NCBI RefSeq assembly: GCF_000816495.1 | Contig: NZ_JXBK01000001.1 | Location: 35,484 to 99,483 of the forward strand | Source of the DNA: Acinetobacter harbinensis | GTDB taxonomy: Bacteria; Pseudomonadota; Gammaproteobacteria; Pseudomonadales; Moraxellaceae | Length of the DNA stretch: 64,000 nt | Direction: 5' to 3' | In this document: positions 19,629 to 29,621 of the stretch, piece by piece | Position numbering within the stretch: position 1 is the first letter of the stretch | How the letters are laid out: each line of letters begins with the position of its first letter | Translations under genes and position numbers: made by a program | Notes under the pieces: model-generated | Told to the model about the DNA's origin: nothing | Databases searched by the model: none | What the model saw: only the letters and a program-made list of their open reading frames with translations

Positions 19629-20504
19629 ATGCACCACAGCAGAGGAAAATCCAAAAACAGCAAGACATCTCAAGCGCCCAAATACAAGATCAGCTACGAG
19701 AAAAAAGTGGATTCTGCCATTACTGAATATTCGGTGCGGTCACTCAACTGGTTACGTCAAGCTGAATTTTTAATGAGTGCGCCAAAGCTGAATCTTTGTG
19801 TTGAAGATACCGGTTATGAGATTGCTTTTGCCGGTCGTTCAAATGCCGGAAAATCCAGTGCCATCAATGCCTTGACCAATCAAAAACAATTGGCGCGTGC
19901 ATCGAAAAGACCTGGTCGTACACAAATGATCAACTTTTTCAGCCTAGGCAATCCAGATCAGCGCTTGGTCGATTTACCTGGCTATGGTTATGCTGCGGTA
20001 CCTGAAGCCATGAAATTGGTGTGGCAAAAAGAGTTAGAAAATTATCTGATTGAGCGTCAAAGCCTACAAGGCTTGGTGTTGCTGATGGATATTCGTCATC
20101 CGTTACAGCATTTTGATGTGATGATGTTGCAATGGGCACATTCACGTCAATTGTTCGTGCATGTGCTACTGACCAAATCGGATAAATTAAACCGTGGGCC
20201 GGCCTCGAAAGTGCTACAAGAAGTACAGCTACAATTAAGAAAAATGAAGCTGCAATTCTCAATTCAACTGTTCTCATCGATGAATAAGCAAGGTTTAGAA
20301 GAACTGGCCAGCATTATGGCGGGTCGCTTAAACTTTACCTTAGAGCAAGCCACTGAATTTGATTTAAGCAGTATTGCTGAAGCCAGCGCTGATGATGCAG
20401 ATGACGAAGATTTAGATCCGCAAGATCTCGACTTTGATGTTGATGTTGATCAACGTACAGCTGATGAAAGTACTGATGCAATGCAGTCGAATCCAGAAAA
20501 TTAA
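19629..20504 (+). CDS. engB: ribosome-biogenesis GTPase EngB (YsxC/YihA) with acidic tail
   Basis: 291 residues against about 200-210 in E. coli. The G1 GRSNAGKSS (69-77), switch Thr98, G3 DLPG (115-118) and G4 TKSD (182-185) motifs are intact. The family is needed for 50S maturation. Two additions are visible: a basic N-terminal extension of about 45 residues (Lys/Ser-rich) and a C-terminal tail from about 246, rich in Asp and Glu (AEASADDADDEDLDPQDLDFD). A later start at Met49 is possible, but upstream residues continue in frame from an ATG with a GA-rich ribosome site. Confidence 0.9.
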   Translation: MHHSRGKSKNSKTSQAPKYKISYEKKVDSAITEYSVRSLNWLRQAEFLMSAPKLNLCVEDTGYEIAFAGRSNAGKSSAINALTNQKQLARASKRPGRTQMINFFSLGNPDQRLVDLPGYGYAAVPEAMKLVWQKELENYLIERQSLQGLVLLMDIRHPLQHFDVMMLQWAHSRQLFVHVLLTKSDKLNRGPASKVLQEVQLQLRKMKLQFSIQLFSSMNKQGLEELASIMAGRLNFTLEQATEFDLSSIAEASADDADDEDLDPQDLDFDVDVDQRTADESTDAMQSNPEN

Positions 20505-20558
20505 TTTGCTGTAGGCCTACACGGCATTCAGACAAATCGTTTGATTTTATGGATTATC

Positions 20559-20595
20559 AAAATGCGCTTTATAATTTGATTATAAAGCGCATTTT
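20559..20595. terminator. bidirectional terminator between engB and the symporter gene
   Basis: 17-bp perfect stem with a 3-nt loop, A run on the left and T run on the right, between convergent genes. Confidence 0.9.
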
Positions 20596-20653
20596 TCATG
20601 GCTATTTAAAATATAGTGCGCTCTTAGCCTAGAGCGCAGCCAAGGCAAAACCC

Positions 20654-21892
20654 CTAACCCTTAAGTTCATCCTCACGGGTATAACGATCGACCACTACAC
20701 TAATCATCATATCGCCCTGCACATTCACTACGGTACGCACGGTATCCAGCAAACGGTCAATCGGCAATAAAATCACGATGGCCTCGGCCGGTAAACCGAC
20801 CGATTGCAACACCATAATCATGGTCACCATACCGGCACTGGGAATACCGGGTGCGCCCAAGGACGCAATCATGGCGGTTAAACAGACAATCACTTGTTGA
20901 CCGATAGTTAAATCCAGTCCCATTAAATTGGCAATAAATAACGCCGCAGCCGCTTCATACAGTGCCGTGCCATCCATATTCAATTGTGTGCCCAAAGGAA
21001 TCACAAAACCGGCGGTGGCTGGGCGCACACCTAAATTTTCTTGTGCACATTTTAACGATAGCGGTAAGGTGGCTGAACTGGAACTGGTGGCAAACGCGGT
21101 AATCAGTGCACTGCGCGCACCTTTAAAAAAGATGATCGGATTCATTTTGCCAAATATCCACAACAACAGTGGCAACACCACGGCGCCATGAAAAATAGTG
21201 GTGCCAGTAACCACCATGGCAAACTGCAATAACCGATTGAGCACGGAAATATCTTCGGTTGAGATCAGTTTGGCCAAAAGCGCAAAAATACCAATCGGGG
21301 CTAAGCGCATCACCCAGATAATCATAAACATCATCATGTCAAAAAACTGCTGACTGAGTTGACGCACTGTTTTAAAGCGCTCGCCGCCATGCACCAATGC
21401 CACGCCAAAAAATAAAGCAAACACCACCACGGCCAAAATATTGCCTTCAGCAAACGCTTTAAATGGGTTCATGAGCGTGTTTTGAATAAAATGGGTTAAA
21501 AATGAACTGGGCGTTAAAGTGTCTGGAGTCTGATGGCTGCTCATGGCCTCTTGAAACAGTGCAATGTCTACGCCTTTGCCCACATCAAATAAATGCGTAC
21601 TACTGAGCCCCAAAATAAGTGCCAAAGTGGTGGTGGTCACACAGCAAGCCAAGGTAATTTTCCAGACTTTACCCAACTGGCCACCAGATTGTAAATTAGA
21701 GACACCAACCACAATTGAGCTGAAAATCAATGGAATTAACAGCATTTTCAGTAAGCCAATAAAAATACTACTGGCAATGCCCAAGCCATACAAACTGGCT
21801 GCAAAAAACGCCGTTTCAGGGTAAAGATTTAAAACAAAGCCAAAGGCCACACCTAAAATTGCAGCAATTAAAATTTGGGTATTTAAGCTCAT
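20654..21892 (-). CDS. dicarboxylate/amino acid:cation symporter (DAACS family)
   Basis: 412-residue inner-membrane carrier of the glutamate/C4-dicarboxylate group. The re-entrant Ser-rich loop AFATSSSSATLP, the NMDGT motif (LNMDGTALYEA) and the substrate-site DRLLDTVRTVVNVQGD in the last segments are all intact. Size and order match GltP/DctA proteins. I cannot choose between glutamate/aspartate and succinate/fumarate as substrate. Single gene, convergent to engB. Confidence 0.9.
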   Translation of the reverse strand: MSLNTQILIAAILGVAFGFVLNLYPETAFFAASLYGLGIASSIFIGLLKMLLIPLIFSSIVVGVSNLQSGGQLGKVWKITLACCVTTTTLALILGLSSTHLFDVGKGVDIALFQEAMSSHQTPDTLTPSSFLTHFIQNTLMNPFKAFAEGNILAVVVFALFFGVALVHGGERFKTVRQLSQQFFDMMMFMIIWVMRLAPIGIFALLAKLISTEDISVLNRLLQFAMVVTGTTIFHGAVVLPLLLWIFGKMNPIIFFKGARSALITAFATSSSSATLPLSLKCAQENLGVRPATAGFVIPLGTQLNMDGTALYEAAAALFIANLMGLDLTIGQQVIVCLTAMIASLGAPGIPSAGMVTMIMVLQSVGLPAEAIVILLPIDRLLDTVRTVVNVQGDMMISVVVDRYTREDELKG

Positions 21893-22117
21893 GAGAACAT
21901 GCTTATATGGCGAATACGTGCAGGCACTATGCCATGCCTTTTTTTGAGAATCGAGCCATTTTTTGTCATCTATTCAAGCAGGCGCTAACTGAGACCAAGA
22001 GCTCAGTGAATTCAATTTTCTAAAATTTATAGATTTTCATACACCATAATCCGCAAGATCGATTGGATGAATTATCACGGCTACACAGGAATAAGGCTTG
22101 TGCATAAAAATAAAGAG

Positions 22118-22160
22118 TCAGAGATCAAAAAACCGGAAATTACTCCGGTTTTTGATCTGA
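22118..22160 (-). terminator. terminator of tesB
   Basis: Long stem of about 15 bp with a single bulged base and a 6-nt loop, T run on the minus strand, 11 bp past the gene. Bases 21893-22117 upstream of it hold nothing I recognise. Confidence 0.85.
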
Positions 22161-22171
22161 CTTAAACGGTA

Positions 22172-23044
22172 TTACTGTGTTTCAATTTCGCGCACGCGAA
22201 TTAAACCTTCTTGTACCGTACTACACACCAACTCACCTTTTTGCCACATACGGCCGAAGTTTAGACCACGTGAACTGGCGCTGACCGTAGCATCCATATC
22301 ATAGAGCATCCATTCATCGACACGAAAGGGCTTATGGAAATACATCACATGATCAATACTGGCACACTGCAAACTTGGCGATAAAAAGCTTAAACCTTGT
22401 GGACGTAATGCCGTGGTCATTAAAGTAAAATCGGAATAAAAAGCGGCAATGGCTTGATGTAAAGAGACGTCATCTAAATTTTCAGGCACGGCACTATGGG
22501 TGCGTAAATAGTGCGCATAAGACGGCGCTTCAGGCTGTGGCTGAAACGGATTGCTGGGATTAATCGGGCGAATATCAATATGTCGATCACGCATAAAGCT
22601 GGCACGGACATTTTCCGGCACAAACTCCACCATGCTTTTTTTCAGCTCTGCTTCAGATTTTAAGCTGGCCACATCCGGATAATCCGGTTCAGAGATTTGA
22701 TAATTCAACCCCTCTTCTGGCTCTGCAAATGAAATCATGGCAGTAAAAATAGTCCGGCCATGTTGAATGGCGCGCACTTGACGACTGACAAAACTTTTGC
22801 CATCTCTTAAACGATCAATTTCATATAAAATAGGCGCGTTAACATCGCCGCCATATAAAAAATAAGCATGTAAAGAATGTGCAGGACGGTCGGTGGTATA
22901 AGATGCTGCGCGTAAAGCTTGACCCAAAACTTGCCCACCAAAAACCCGCTTACCGACCAAGTTCCGACTGATGCCGCGGTAAACATTTTCTTCAATTTTT
23001 TCAAGACTGAGTAATTCAATTAACTCTTGGGTTAAGGTATTCAT
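22172..23044 (-). CDS. tesB: acyl-CoA thioesterase II
   Basis: 290-residue double hot-dog thioesterase that releases free fatty acids from medium- and long-chain acyl-CoA. The N-terminal FGGQVLGQALRAA segment, the FYSDFTLMTTALRPQG region with the active-site Asp and Thr, and the end RIWQKGELVCSTVQEGLIR-like block (with Gln) fit the TesB triad. Size equals E. coli TesB. Divergent from plsB. Confidence 0.93.
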   Translation of the reverse strand: MNTLTQELIELLSLEKIEENVYRGISRNLVGKRVFGGQVLGQALRAASYTTDRPAHSLHAYFLYGGDVNAPILYEIDRLRDGKSFVSRQVRAIQHGRTIFTAMISFAEPEEGLNYQISEPDYPDVASLKSEAELKKSMVEFVPENVRASFMRDRHIDIRPINPSNPFQPQPEAPSYAHYLRTHSAVPENLDDVSLHQAIAAFYSDFTLMTTALRPQGLSFLSPSLQCASIDHVMYFHKPFRVDEWMLYDMDATVSASSRGLNFGRMWQKGELVCSTVQEGLIRVREIETQ

Positions 23045-23238
23045 ACACGACCTGTTTAATAGAGGATAGCCAGCAGCTAGGCAAAATTTAAATCAATCAG
23101 CAACGCTATGCTGACTATTTTGCCATAAATCCAGACCAAAACCCTAGAGTTAGACTGACTGATGTGTCACACGATTACAGAATCGATGCCACTAAAAATA
23201 CCTTTTTTAACGATAAAAGTTAACAATCACCATGCATT

Positions 23239-23267
23239 TTGACTGAAAATGACCGAGTGTTTTAAAT
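23239..23267 (+). promoter_or_regulatory. predicted promoter of plsB
   Basis: TTGACT (23239-23244), 17-bp spacer, TTAAAT (23262-23267), about 60 bp before the plsB start. Confidence 0.55.
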
Positions 23268-23334
23268 TACAATAGTGCAAAATCATTTTCCCCCTCAGTA
23301 AATCTGCGCTGTCGGTCATTAATCAGGAGTGTGT

Positions 23335-25911
23335 ATGTCCAAGAGTGGCTTTGGTCAAATCTATCGTCGGCTTTCCAGTAAGCTGCTTGACCTTGTGGTA
23401 ACTCCACATGTTCTTGGTGAGGTTCCCAGTGAATCCGTATCGACCGCAACAGCGATAGGCACACAACCGCCCAGCACAACGAAAGTGGTGTGTTATGTGT
23501 TGCAGAATTATTCACGCAGTAATGCCCTATTGATTGATGCGGAAACGCGTCGTTTACAACTTGCACCGGCATTAAATCCTTTGCTGCTTGGCACACATAA
23601 AGAAAAGGCTTCGATTCTTTTTTTACAGCACCACAATGAAAATAATCTGCTCAGTCCACCTACGCATGCTTTTCCGCCGCGTTTATTGCGTTTAATTGAA
23701 GTGATTGAGCAGCATCCGGAGATGGATGTGGAATTTATTCCAGTGACTGTACTGTGGGGACGCGCACCGGATAAAGAAGATTCTTGGTTTAAATTATTGT
23801 TTACCGACACGTGGGCAACCCCCAGCAAGGTCAAGCAATTGATGAATATTGGTCTACATGGCCGACAAGCCTATTTAGAGTTTCATCAAGGGCAATCCTT
23901 ACGTGCTTTGATTGAGCATGCCAAAGCCACACATGCCAATCTCTCCCCTGCAACCTATATTATTAACACCCTAAACAATTACTTAGATGGTCAACGTGCA
24001 GTGGTACTCGGCCCCGATCTTTCTGATCGCCGCAATGTCATGCATTCATTGATTAAGTCAGAAGATGTGCAAGAGGCCATTCGCCGTGAAAGTTTGCGCA
24101 GCAAAATCAGTATGCTGGATGCCGAACGCCGTGCCATTGCCTATTTAAATGAAATTGTGTCCGATTACTCGCATTCTGCCGTGCGTTTTGCCGATATGGC
24201 CTTAACCCGTTTATGGACACAGTTGTATGACGGTGTTGAAGTGCATAATTTTAGTACCGTGCGCGAATTGGCCAAAGATTATCAAATCATCTATACGCCG
24301 TGTCATCGTAGTCACATCGACTATTTACTCTTGTCGTATGTGATTTACAAACGCGGCATGATGGTGCCGTACATTGCCGCCGGTGACAATTTGAATATGC
24401 CGTTTGTCGGTCAATTGCTGCGCGGTGGCGGTGCCTTTTTTATTCGTCGCACGTTCCGTGGCAATGGTTTATATACCACGGTGTTTAAAGAATACCTATA
24501 CAGTATTTTGTCGCGCAATACGCCGCTGGAATATTTCATTGAAGGTGGGCGTTCGCGTACTGGACGACTGCTGCCACCGAAAACCGGTATGTTGGCAATG
24601 ACCGTACACAGTCATTTACGCGGTAAATCAAAACCGATTGTGTTTTTACCGACCTACATTGGCTATGAACGCTTGATGGAAGGCTCGACCTATGTCGGTG
24701 AAATGCAAGGCAAGCCGAAAGAATCGGAATCAGTGATTGGTATCTTCAAAACCTTACGTAAAATTGAGCGTATCTTTGGCAAAGTGCATGTGAACTTTGG
24801 TGAACCAGTCTTTTTAGATGAGATGCTGCAAAAATATGGTGCCGATCAGATCAAAATTGAAAAAAATGATGATCCGATTCCGCAAATTGTCTCCGATGCC
24901 GTCAATGATTCAGCGCATGCGATTTTAGAAAACATTAACCGTGCCGTGGTGATTAATCCGGTTTCACTGTTATCGCTGATTTTATTGGCCACACCCAAAC
25001 ACACTTTAGATGAAGAAATCTGTATTAAGCAGTTAGAGGTTTATCAAAATCTGGTCAAGGCGCTGCCCTATGATGAACGCACCCAAGTGACGGCGTTATC
25101 GGGTAAAGAAATTATTGCCTATGGCTTGAAACTAAAACTGATTAAACGTATTAAGCACGTCTTGGGCGATATTATTGCCATTGAAGACAATCAAGCAGTA
25201 CTGCTGACCTATTTCCGCAATAACATTTTACATGCCTTTGTTTTACCGTCATTGATTGCTGCTTTGGTGGAACACAATGGTTGCATTCGTCGCAGTGACT
25301 TACTGAATGTGATTCGTACGCTGTATCCGTTCTTAAAAGCAGAACTGTATTTAAAATGGCAAGATGAGCAACTAAACACTCAAATTTGCGCTTATGTGGA
25401 AGCTTTAATTCAGGCCCATTTGATTGCTGTAGATGCAGAGAATAATTTGGTCTCACCGGCACCAAATACAGAAGACCACAATCAATTGATGGTATTGGCT
25501 GCACCAGTGATGCAAAGTCTAGAGCGTTACTACATGACTTTGGCGCTGATCACGCAGCGTGGTTCGGGTAATATTTCTACCCGTCAGGTCGAGGAACTCA
25601 GTCATTTGGTTGGCCAGCGTTTATCGGTGTTGTATGAGTTCAACTCACCTGAATTTTTTGATAAAGCCCTGTTCCAAAGCTTTATTAAAGTGCTGACCCA
25701 GCAAGGCTATATCAGCACCAATGACGACAACGCCATTGTCTTTGATGAGAATTTTCAAAACGTGGCGCAGTACGCCAATTTGGTGCTGGATGATGTGACC
25801 TTACAGATGCTGCAACATATCACCACCTTTAGTGATGATGAGCTAAAAGAAACGTTAGATGCCGTGGCAGCACAACAAGCAAAACGTCGCTTAAAACGTA
25901 AGAAAAAATAA
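23335..25911 (+). CDS. plsB: glycerol-3-phosphate 1-O-acyltransferase
   Basis: First step of phospholipid synthesis: acyl-CoA or acyl-ACP plus glycerol-3-phosphate to lysophosphatidate, at the inner membrane. 858 residues from ATG 23335, chosen because AGGAG lies 5 nt upstream; an open GTG two codons earlier overlaps that ribosome site. The acyltransferase HX4D motif (His324 to Asp329), the GGGAFFIRR block and FIEGGRSRTGR block are present. Slightly longer than E. coli PlsB. Divergent from tesB, so a thioesterase and an acyltransferase that compete for acyl-CoA share an upstream region. Confidence 0.95.
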   Translation: MSKSGFGQIYRRLSSKLLDLVVTPHVLGEVPSESVSTATAIGTQPPSTTKVVCYVLQNYSRSNALLIDAETRRLQLAPALNPLLLGTHKEKASILFLQHHNENNLLSPPTHAFPPRLLRLIEVIEQHPEMDVEFIPVTVLWGRAPDKEDSWFKLLFTDTWATPSKVKQLMNIGLHGRQAYLEFHQGQSLRALIEHAKATHANLSPATYIINTLNNYLDGQRAVVLGPDLSDRRNVMHSLIKSEDVQEAIRRESLRSKISMLDAERRAIAYLNEIVSDYSHSAVRFADMALTRLWTQLYDGVEVHNFSTVRELAKDYQIIYTPCHRSHIDYLLLSYVIYKRGMMVPYIAAGDNLNMPFVGQLLRGGGAFFIRRTFRGNGLYTTVFKEYLYSILSRNTPLEYFIEGGRSRTGRLLPPKTGMLAMTVHSHLRGKSKPIVFLPTYIGYERLMEGSTYVGEMQGKPKESESVIGIFKTLRKIERIFGKVHVNFGEPVFLDEMLQKYGADQIKIEKNDDPIPQIVSDAVNDSAHAILENINRAVVINPVSLLSLILLATPKHTLDEEICIKQLEVYQNLVKALPYDERTQVTALSGKEIIAYGLKLKLIKRIKHVLGDIIAIEDNQAVLLTYFRNNILHAFVLPSLIAALVEHNGCIRRSDLLNVIRTLYPFLKAELYLKWQDEQLNTQICAYVEALIQAHLIAVDAENNLVSPAPNTEDHNQLMVLAAPVMQSLERYYMTLALITQRGSGNISTRQVEELSHLVGQRLSVLYEFNSPEFFDKALFQSFIKVLTQQGYISTNDDNAIVFDENFQNVAQYANLVLDDVTLQMLQHITTFSDDELKETLDAVAAQQAKRRLKRKKK

Positions 25912-25935
25912 TATTCAAATCATCCTTGGATGACT

Positions 25936-25988
25936 AAAAAGAGTCAGTAGATGCAGGTATTTCACTGCATTTGCTGACTCTTTTTTTT
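25936..25988 (+). terminator. terminator of plsB
   Basis: Two-part stem (GAGTCAG/CTGACTC and ATGCAG/CTGCAT with a 3-nt internal loop) followed by eight T. Confidence 0.85.
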
Positions 25989-26038
25989 GGCCTTACTGCT
26001 CTTTTTGACTCAAACACCGGCTTAATACAGCGAGCCTG

Positions 26039-26851
26039 TTATAGGTCTACTTCTGCCAATAACTGTTTATAATCCTCAAAACAATCTTGATGCTGTAACT
26101 CAAAACCGCTCTTGGGCATACGTGTGGCGTAAACGCGTTTGCCGGTAAGCGCTTCACTGTCTAAAACCAACAGCGGCAAATTCAGCTGGCGCTGGAACCA
26201 CTGGATGGTTTCATGTAAAGCCAATGGCCGATTGTTGCTGATGATATAAGAGCTTTCAGCATGTTCCACGTGAACCAAGTGCGCTAAGAAGCCTGCCAAA
26301 TCTTCAATATGAATCTGATTGCTATAGTGAATGTTAGGATAATGGGTCGTGCTGTGTGCCAACTTCAGCATTCGCGTTACCGAGTTACCGTAAATACCGG
26401 TAGGCCGGATGATAATGCACTGCGCCGGATAAGCTTGCTGATAGAGCTGTTCCATCTGTAACAATAATGCGCCTTGGGCATCATTTGGTACACACGCGGA
26501 ATCATCATCAATCCGTGCACCATTATTTTCTCCATAGACCCGAGTCGAGGACACCAGCACCAATTTTTGTACCGGATGGGTTTTTAAGGCCTGTAGAATG
26601 GGCTGTACTGAATCGACATAGGCCTGTTGATAGCCCTCAATACTGCTTTCAGCGGGCGATAACAACACATAGACCCAATCAATGGCGGCCACTTGCGCTA
26701 AATTGAGTTGATGAACATCTTGAATAAGATGATTGGCATAAGGATCTGTTTTTGGAGTTTGACTAATTGTGGTAATTTGGTGGCCATGCTGAAATAGTTG
26801 TTTGGCAACGCGCTGAGATGTTTTACCATAACCAATAAATAAAATATGCAT
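26039..26851 (-). CDS. NAD(P)-dependent epimerase/dehydratase-like protein (YeeZ-like)
   Basis: 270-residue extended short-chain dehydrogenase fold. The nucleotide motif is GYGKTSQRVA, near the N-terminus (degenerate GxGxxG), and VSSTRVYG stands where the catalytic Ser region is; the classical YxxxK is not obvious, so activity is uncertain. Similar to YeeZ/sugar-epimerase-like proteins. Its ATG lies only 35 bp from the recG ATG on the other strand. It contains a parS-like 16-mer at 26262. Confidence 0.7.
   Translation of the reverse strand: MHILFIGYGKTSQRVAKQLFQHGHQITTISQTPKTDPYANHLIQDVHQLNLAQVAAIDWVYVLLSPAESSIEGYQQAYVDSVQPILQALKTHPVQKLVLVSSTRVYGENNGARIDDDSACVPNDAQGALLLQMEQLYQQAYPAQCIIIRPTGIYGNSVTRMLKLAHSTTHYPNIHYSNQIHIEDLAGFLAHLVHVEHAESSYIISNNRPLALHETIQWFQRQLNLPLLVLDSEALTGKRVYATRMPKSGFELQHQDCFEDYKQLLAEVDL
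26262..26277. other. parS-like 16-mer inside the epimerase gene
   Basis: TGTTCCACGTGAACCA differs at one position from the broad bacterial parS consensus TGTTNCACGTGAAACA. parS sites are bound by ParB near the origin and often lie in genes. Confidence 0.5.
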
Positions 26852-26886
26852 TAAGCACCTGATGATATAACTTAAGTTGAGGGGAC

Positions 26887-28932
26887 ATGGCTGCAGTCCA
26901 TCAATTGCAAGGGGTAGGAACTGCCTCTACTGCTTTACTTGAAAAATTAAACATTTTCAGCACAGATGACTTGTTGTTTCATCTGCCGCGTGACTATGAA
27001 GATCGTAGCACGATCATCGCCATGAACCAATTGACCGTGGGGCGCAGCTATTTACTCGAAGGTGTGGTGAAAGGTGTCGACTTCCCACCCGGCAAGCGTA
27101 AATCAATGGCGGTGCTGTTGCAGGATGATTTTGGTAAAGTCACCTTGCGCTTTTATCATGTGTATAAAGCCTTAACCGACCGTGCCAAACTTGGGCATCG
27201 GCTACGGATTTTTGGTGAAGTTCGCGTCGGTGCGCGTGGCTTAGAGCTTTATCATCCGGAAATTCAGCTGATTACTGAACACACGCCGCTACCTAAAACT
27301 GAACTGACCGCAATTTATCCTGCCACCGACGGTCTAACGCAAAGCAAACTGCGTGACTATGTCAAACAAGCCCTCAAACAGCACAGTGAAGATTTGCCTG
27401 AGCTACTACCGGAAAAGTTCACCAATGGTTATGCGCTGAAACAAGCGCTGCACTATATTCATCAGCCACCGGTCGATGCCAATATGCTGCAACTGGCCCA
27501 AGGCGCACACCCTGCCCAGCAACGCTTAATCTTTGAAGAACTGGTGGCACATCAAATTAGTTTATTGGCCCGCCGTGCCTATATTCAGCAAATTGCAGCC
27601 CCTTCATTTGTGGCCAGTCAAAAGTTTGCCCAAGCCTTATTGGCCAGTTTACCGTTTAGTCTGACCGCCGCACAAAAGCGCGTTTCCACAGAAATCATGC
27701 AGGATTTACAGCAAAACAAACCCATGCTGCGTTTGGTGCAAGGCGATGTTGGCGCCGGTAAAACCTTAGTGGCTGCAATCGCCGCCTGTCATACTTTAGA
27801 AGAAGGCTGGCAAGTGGCATTAATGGCACCGACTGAAATTTTAGCCGAACAGCATTATCTAAATTTTAAAAAATGGTTTGAGCCGCTTGGCTTAAGTGTG
27901 GCTTGGCTGTCCGGCAAACAAAAAGGTAAAGCGCGACTGGCTGCAGAACAAGCCATTAAAAATGGCACAGCGCAGTTGGTTATTGGGACGCATGCCCTAT
28001 TTCAAGACACAGTCGGCTTTGCTCAATTGGGTTTGGTGATTATTGATGAGCAGCATCGTTTTGGTGTTGATCAACGTCTGGCACTGCGCAATAAAGGCGG
28101 CAACAATATGACACCGCATCAATTGGTGATGACCGCCACGCCTATCCCGCGCACACTAGCCATGTCGGCTTATGGCGATTTAGATACTTCAGTGATTGAT
28201 GAATTGCCTCCCGGTCGCACGCCCATTCAAACCGTGACCATTCCTTTAGAGCGCCGCGAAGAAGTATTACTGCGTACCGTGAGTAATTGTATGGCCGGCA
28301 AACAAGCCTATTGGGTCTGCACCTTAGTGGAACAATCGGAAACTTTAGATGCTCAAGCCGCCGAAGCCATGTTTCAAGATATTCAACTGCGCTTTCCCGA
28401 ATTAAATGTCGGTTTGGTGCATGGTAAAATGAAGGCGGAAGAAAAACAGGCGGTCATGCAACAATTTAAACACAACACCTTACAGCTGTTGATCGCCACC
28501 ACGGTGATTGAAGTGGGCGTCGATGTACCCAATGCCTCAATTATGGTGATTGAAAATGCCGAACGTTTGGGACTGTCACAATTGCATCAACTGCGTGGAC
28601 GCGTCGGCCGTGGTGCCACCGCCAGTTTTTGCGCACTGCTCTATAAACATCCACTGAGTCAAAATGGGCAGGAACGCTTAAGAATCATGCGTGAAACCAA
28701 TGATGGCTTTATGATTGCCGAAAAAGATTTAGAAATTCGTGGCCCGGGAGAATTACTTGGTACCAAACAAACCGGTGACATGGGTTTTCGGGTGGCCAAA
28801 CTAGAACGCGACAACCATCTGCTTAATCAAGCCCATTATGTGGCACAGCAAATTTTAACAGCAGACCCTGCCAGTGCAGATGCCTTGTTAAAACGCTGGC
28901 TGCCTGAAGCACCGCGTTATGCTTATATTTAA
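26887..28932 (+). CDS. recG: ATP-dependent DNA helicase RecG
   Basis: 681 residues. N-terminal wedge domain, then the helicase core with Walker A GDVGAGKT, the DEQH box (IIDEQHRFGVDQR), MTATPIPRT and LHQLRGRVGRG. RecG regresses stalled forks and branch-migrates Holliday junctions. ATG with GAGGGG immediately upstream. It overlaps the comF-like gene by 14 bp, so the two are cotranscribed. Confidence 0.96.
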   Translation: MAAVHQLQGVGTASTALLEKLNIFSTDDLLFHLPRDYEDRSTIIAMNQLTVGRSYLLEGVVKGVDFPPGKRKSMAVLLQDDFGKVTLRFYHVYKALTDRAKLGHRLRIFGEVRVGARGLELYHPEIQLITEHTPLPKTELTAIYPATDGLTQSKLRDYVKQALKQHSEDLPELLPEKFTNGYALKQALHYIHQPPVDANMLQLAQGAHPAQQRLIFEELVAHQISLLARRAYIQQIAAPSFVASQKFAQALLASLPFSLTAAQKRVSTEIMQDLQQNKPMLRLVQGDVGAGKTLVAAIAACHTLEEGWQVALMAPTEILAEQHYLNFKKWFEPLGLSVAWLSGKQKGKARLAAEQAIKNGTAQLVIGTHALFQDTVGFAQLGLVIIDEQHRFGVDQRLALRNKGGNNMTPHQLVMTATPIPRTLAMSAYGDLDTSVIDELPPGRTPIQTVTIPLERREEVLLRTVSNCMAGKQAYWVCTLVEQSETLDAQAAEAMFQDIQLRFPELNVGLVHGKMKAEEKQAVMQQFKHNTLQLLIATTVIEVGVDVPNASIMVIENAERLGLSQLHQLRGRVGRGATASFCALLYKHPLSQNGQERLRIMRETNDGFMIAEKDLEIRGPGELLGTKQTGDMGFRVAKLERDNHLLNQAHYVAQQILTADPASADALLKRWLPEAPRYAYI

Positions 28933-29536
28933 ACATCTTTTAACGCCATTTTATCGGTGTCAGTTGTGTGGGGTTGACTCACAGCAACAGCATTCTCTGT
29001 GCGGTGATTGTTGGCAACAATTGCCGTGGTTAAAAAACCACGTACAGCGTCAAGAAAGACAGATTCAGGTGGCTTGCCACTATGACTATCCTATAGATCG
29101 GATCATTCAAAAATTTAAATATGAACAACAGCTACATTTTCAGGACCTACTGGCTGGTAGCCTGATTGCGCTACGCTTACCCAAGGTGCAAGCCATCGTT
29201 CCAATGCCCATCTCGCATGAACGGCTTGCACAGCGCGGGTATAATCAAGCCTTGCTGATTGGCAAAATTGTCGCACGGCATTTAAACATTCCCATTTGGC
29301 AGCCTGTGTCGCGGCATGATTTACATGCACAAAAAGGTTTGAGCCGTTTAGAGCGCATGCAAAATATCCAATCGCAATTTCAAATCAAGCCGCAGCTAAA
29401 ACTACGCTATCGCCGTGTATTGATTATTGATGATGTGGTCACTACGGGCAGCTCCATTAACGCGCTTAGCCTGCAACTGGAACAATTGGGTTGCCAGAAA
29501 ATTTATGCAGCCTGTATTGCCAGTGCAGAGCATTAA
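28919..29536 (+). CDS. ComF-family phosphoribosyltransferase-like protein
   Basis: 205 residues. Zinc-ribbon Cys14, Cys17, Cys28, Cys31, then a type I phosphoribosyltransferase fold with the PRPP motif VLIIDDVVTTGSS. In Haemophilus and Bacillus ComF family members help natural transformation; E. coli GntX/YhgH is related. Acinetobacter is often transformable, so a DNA-uptake role is plausible, but the sequence does not prove it. Starts inside the end of recG. Confidence 0.88.
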   Translation: MLIFKHLLTPFYRCQLCGVDSQQQHSLCGDCWQQLPWLKNHVQRQERQIQVACHYDYPIDRIIQKFKYEQQLHFQDLLAGSLIALRLPKVQAIVPMPISHERLAQRGYNQALLIGKIVARHLNIPIWQPVSRHDLHAQKGLSRLERMQNIQSQFQIKPQLKLRYRRVLIIDDVVTTGSSINALSLQLEQLGCQKIYAACIASAEH

Positions 29537-29621
29537 ACACTTTTCTAGATTTTGATTTTGCTATTTAAGACAGCCTTACTCAAAAAACCAAACCCAAGCT
29601 TAAAGCCGATTCAGTACAGTA

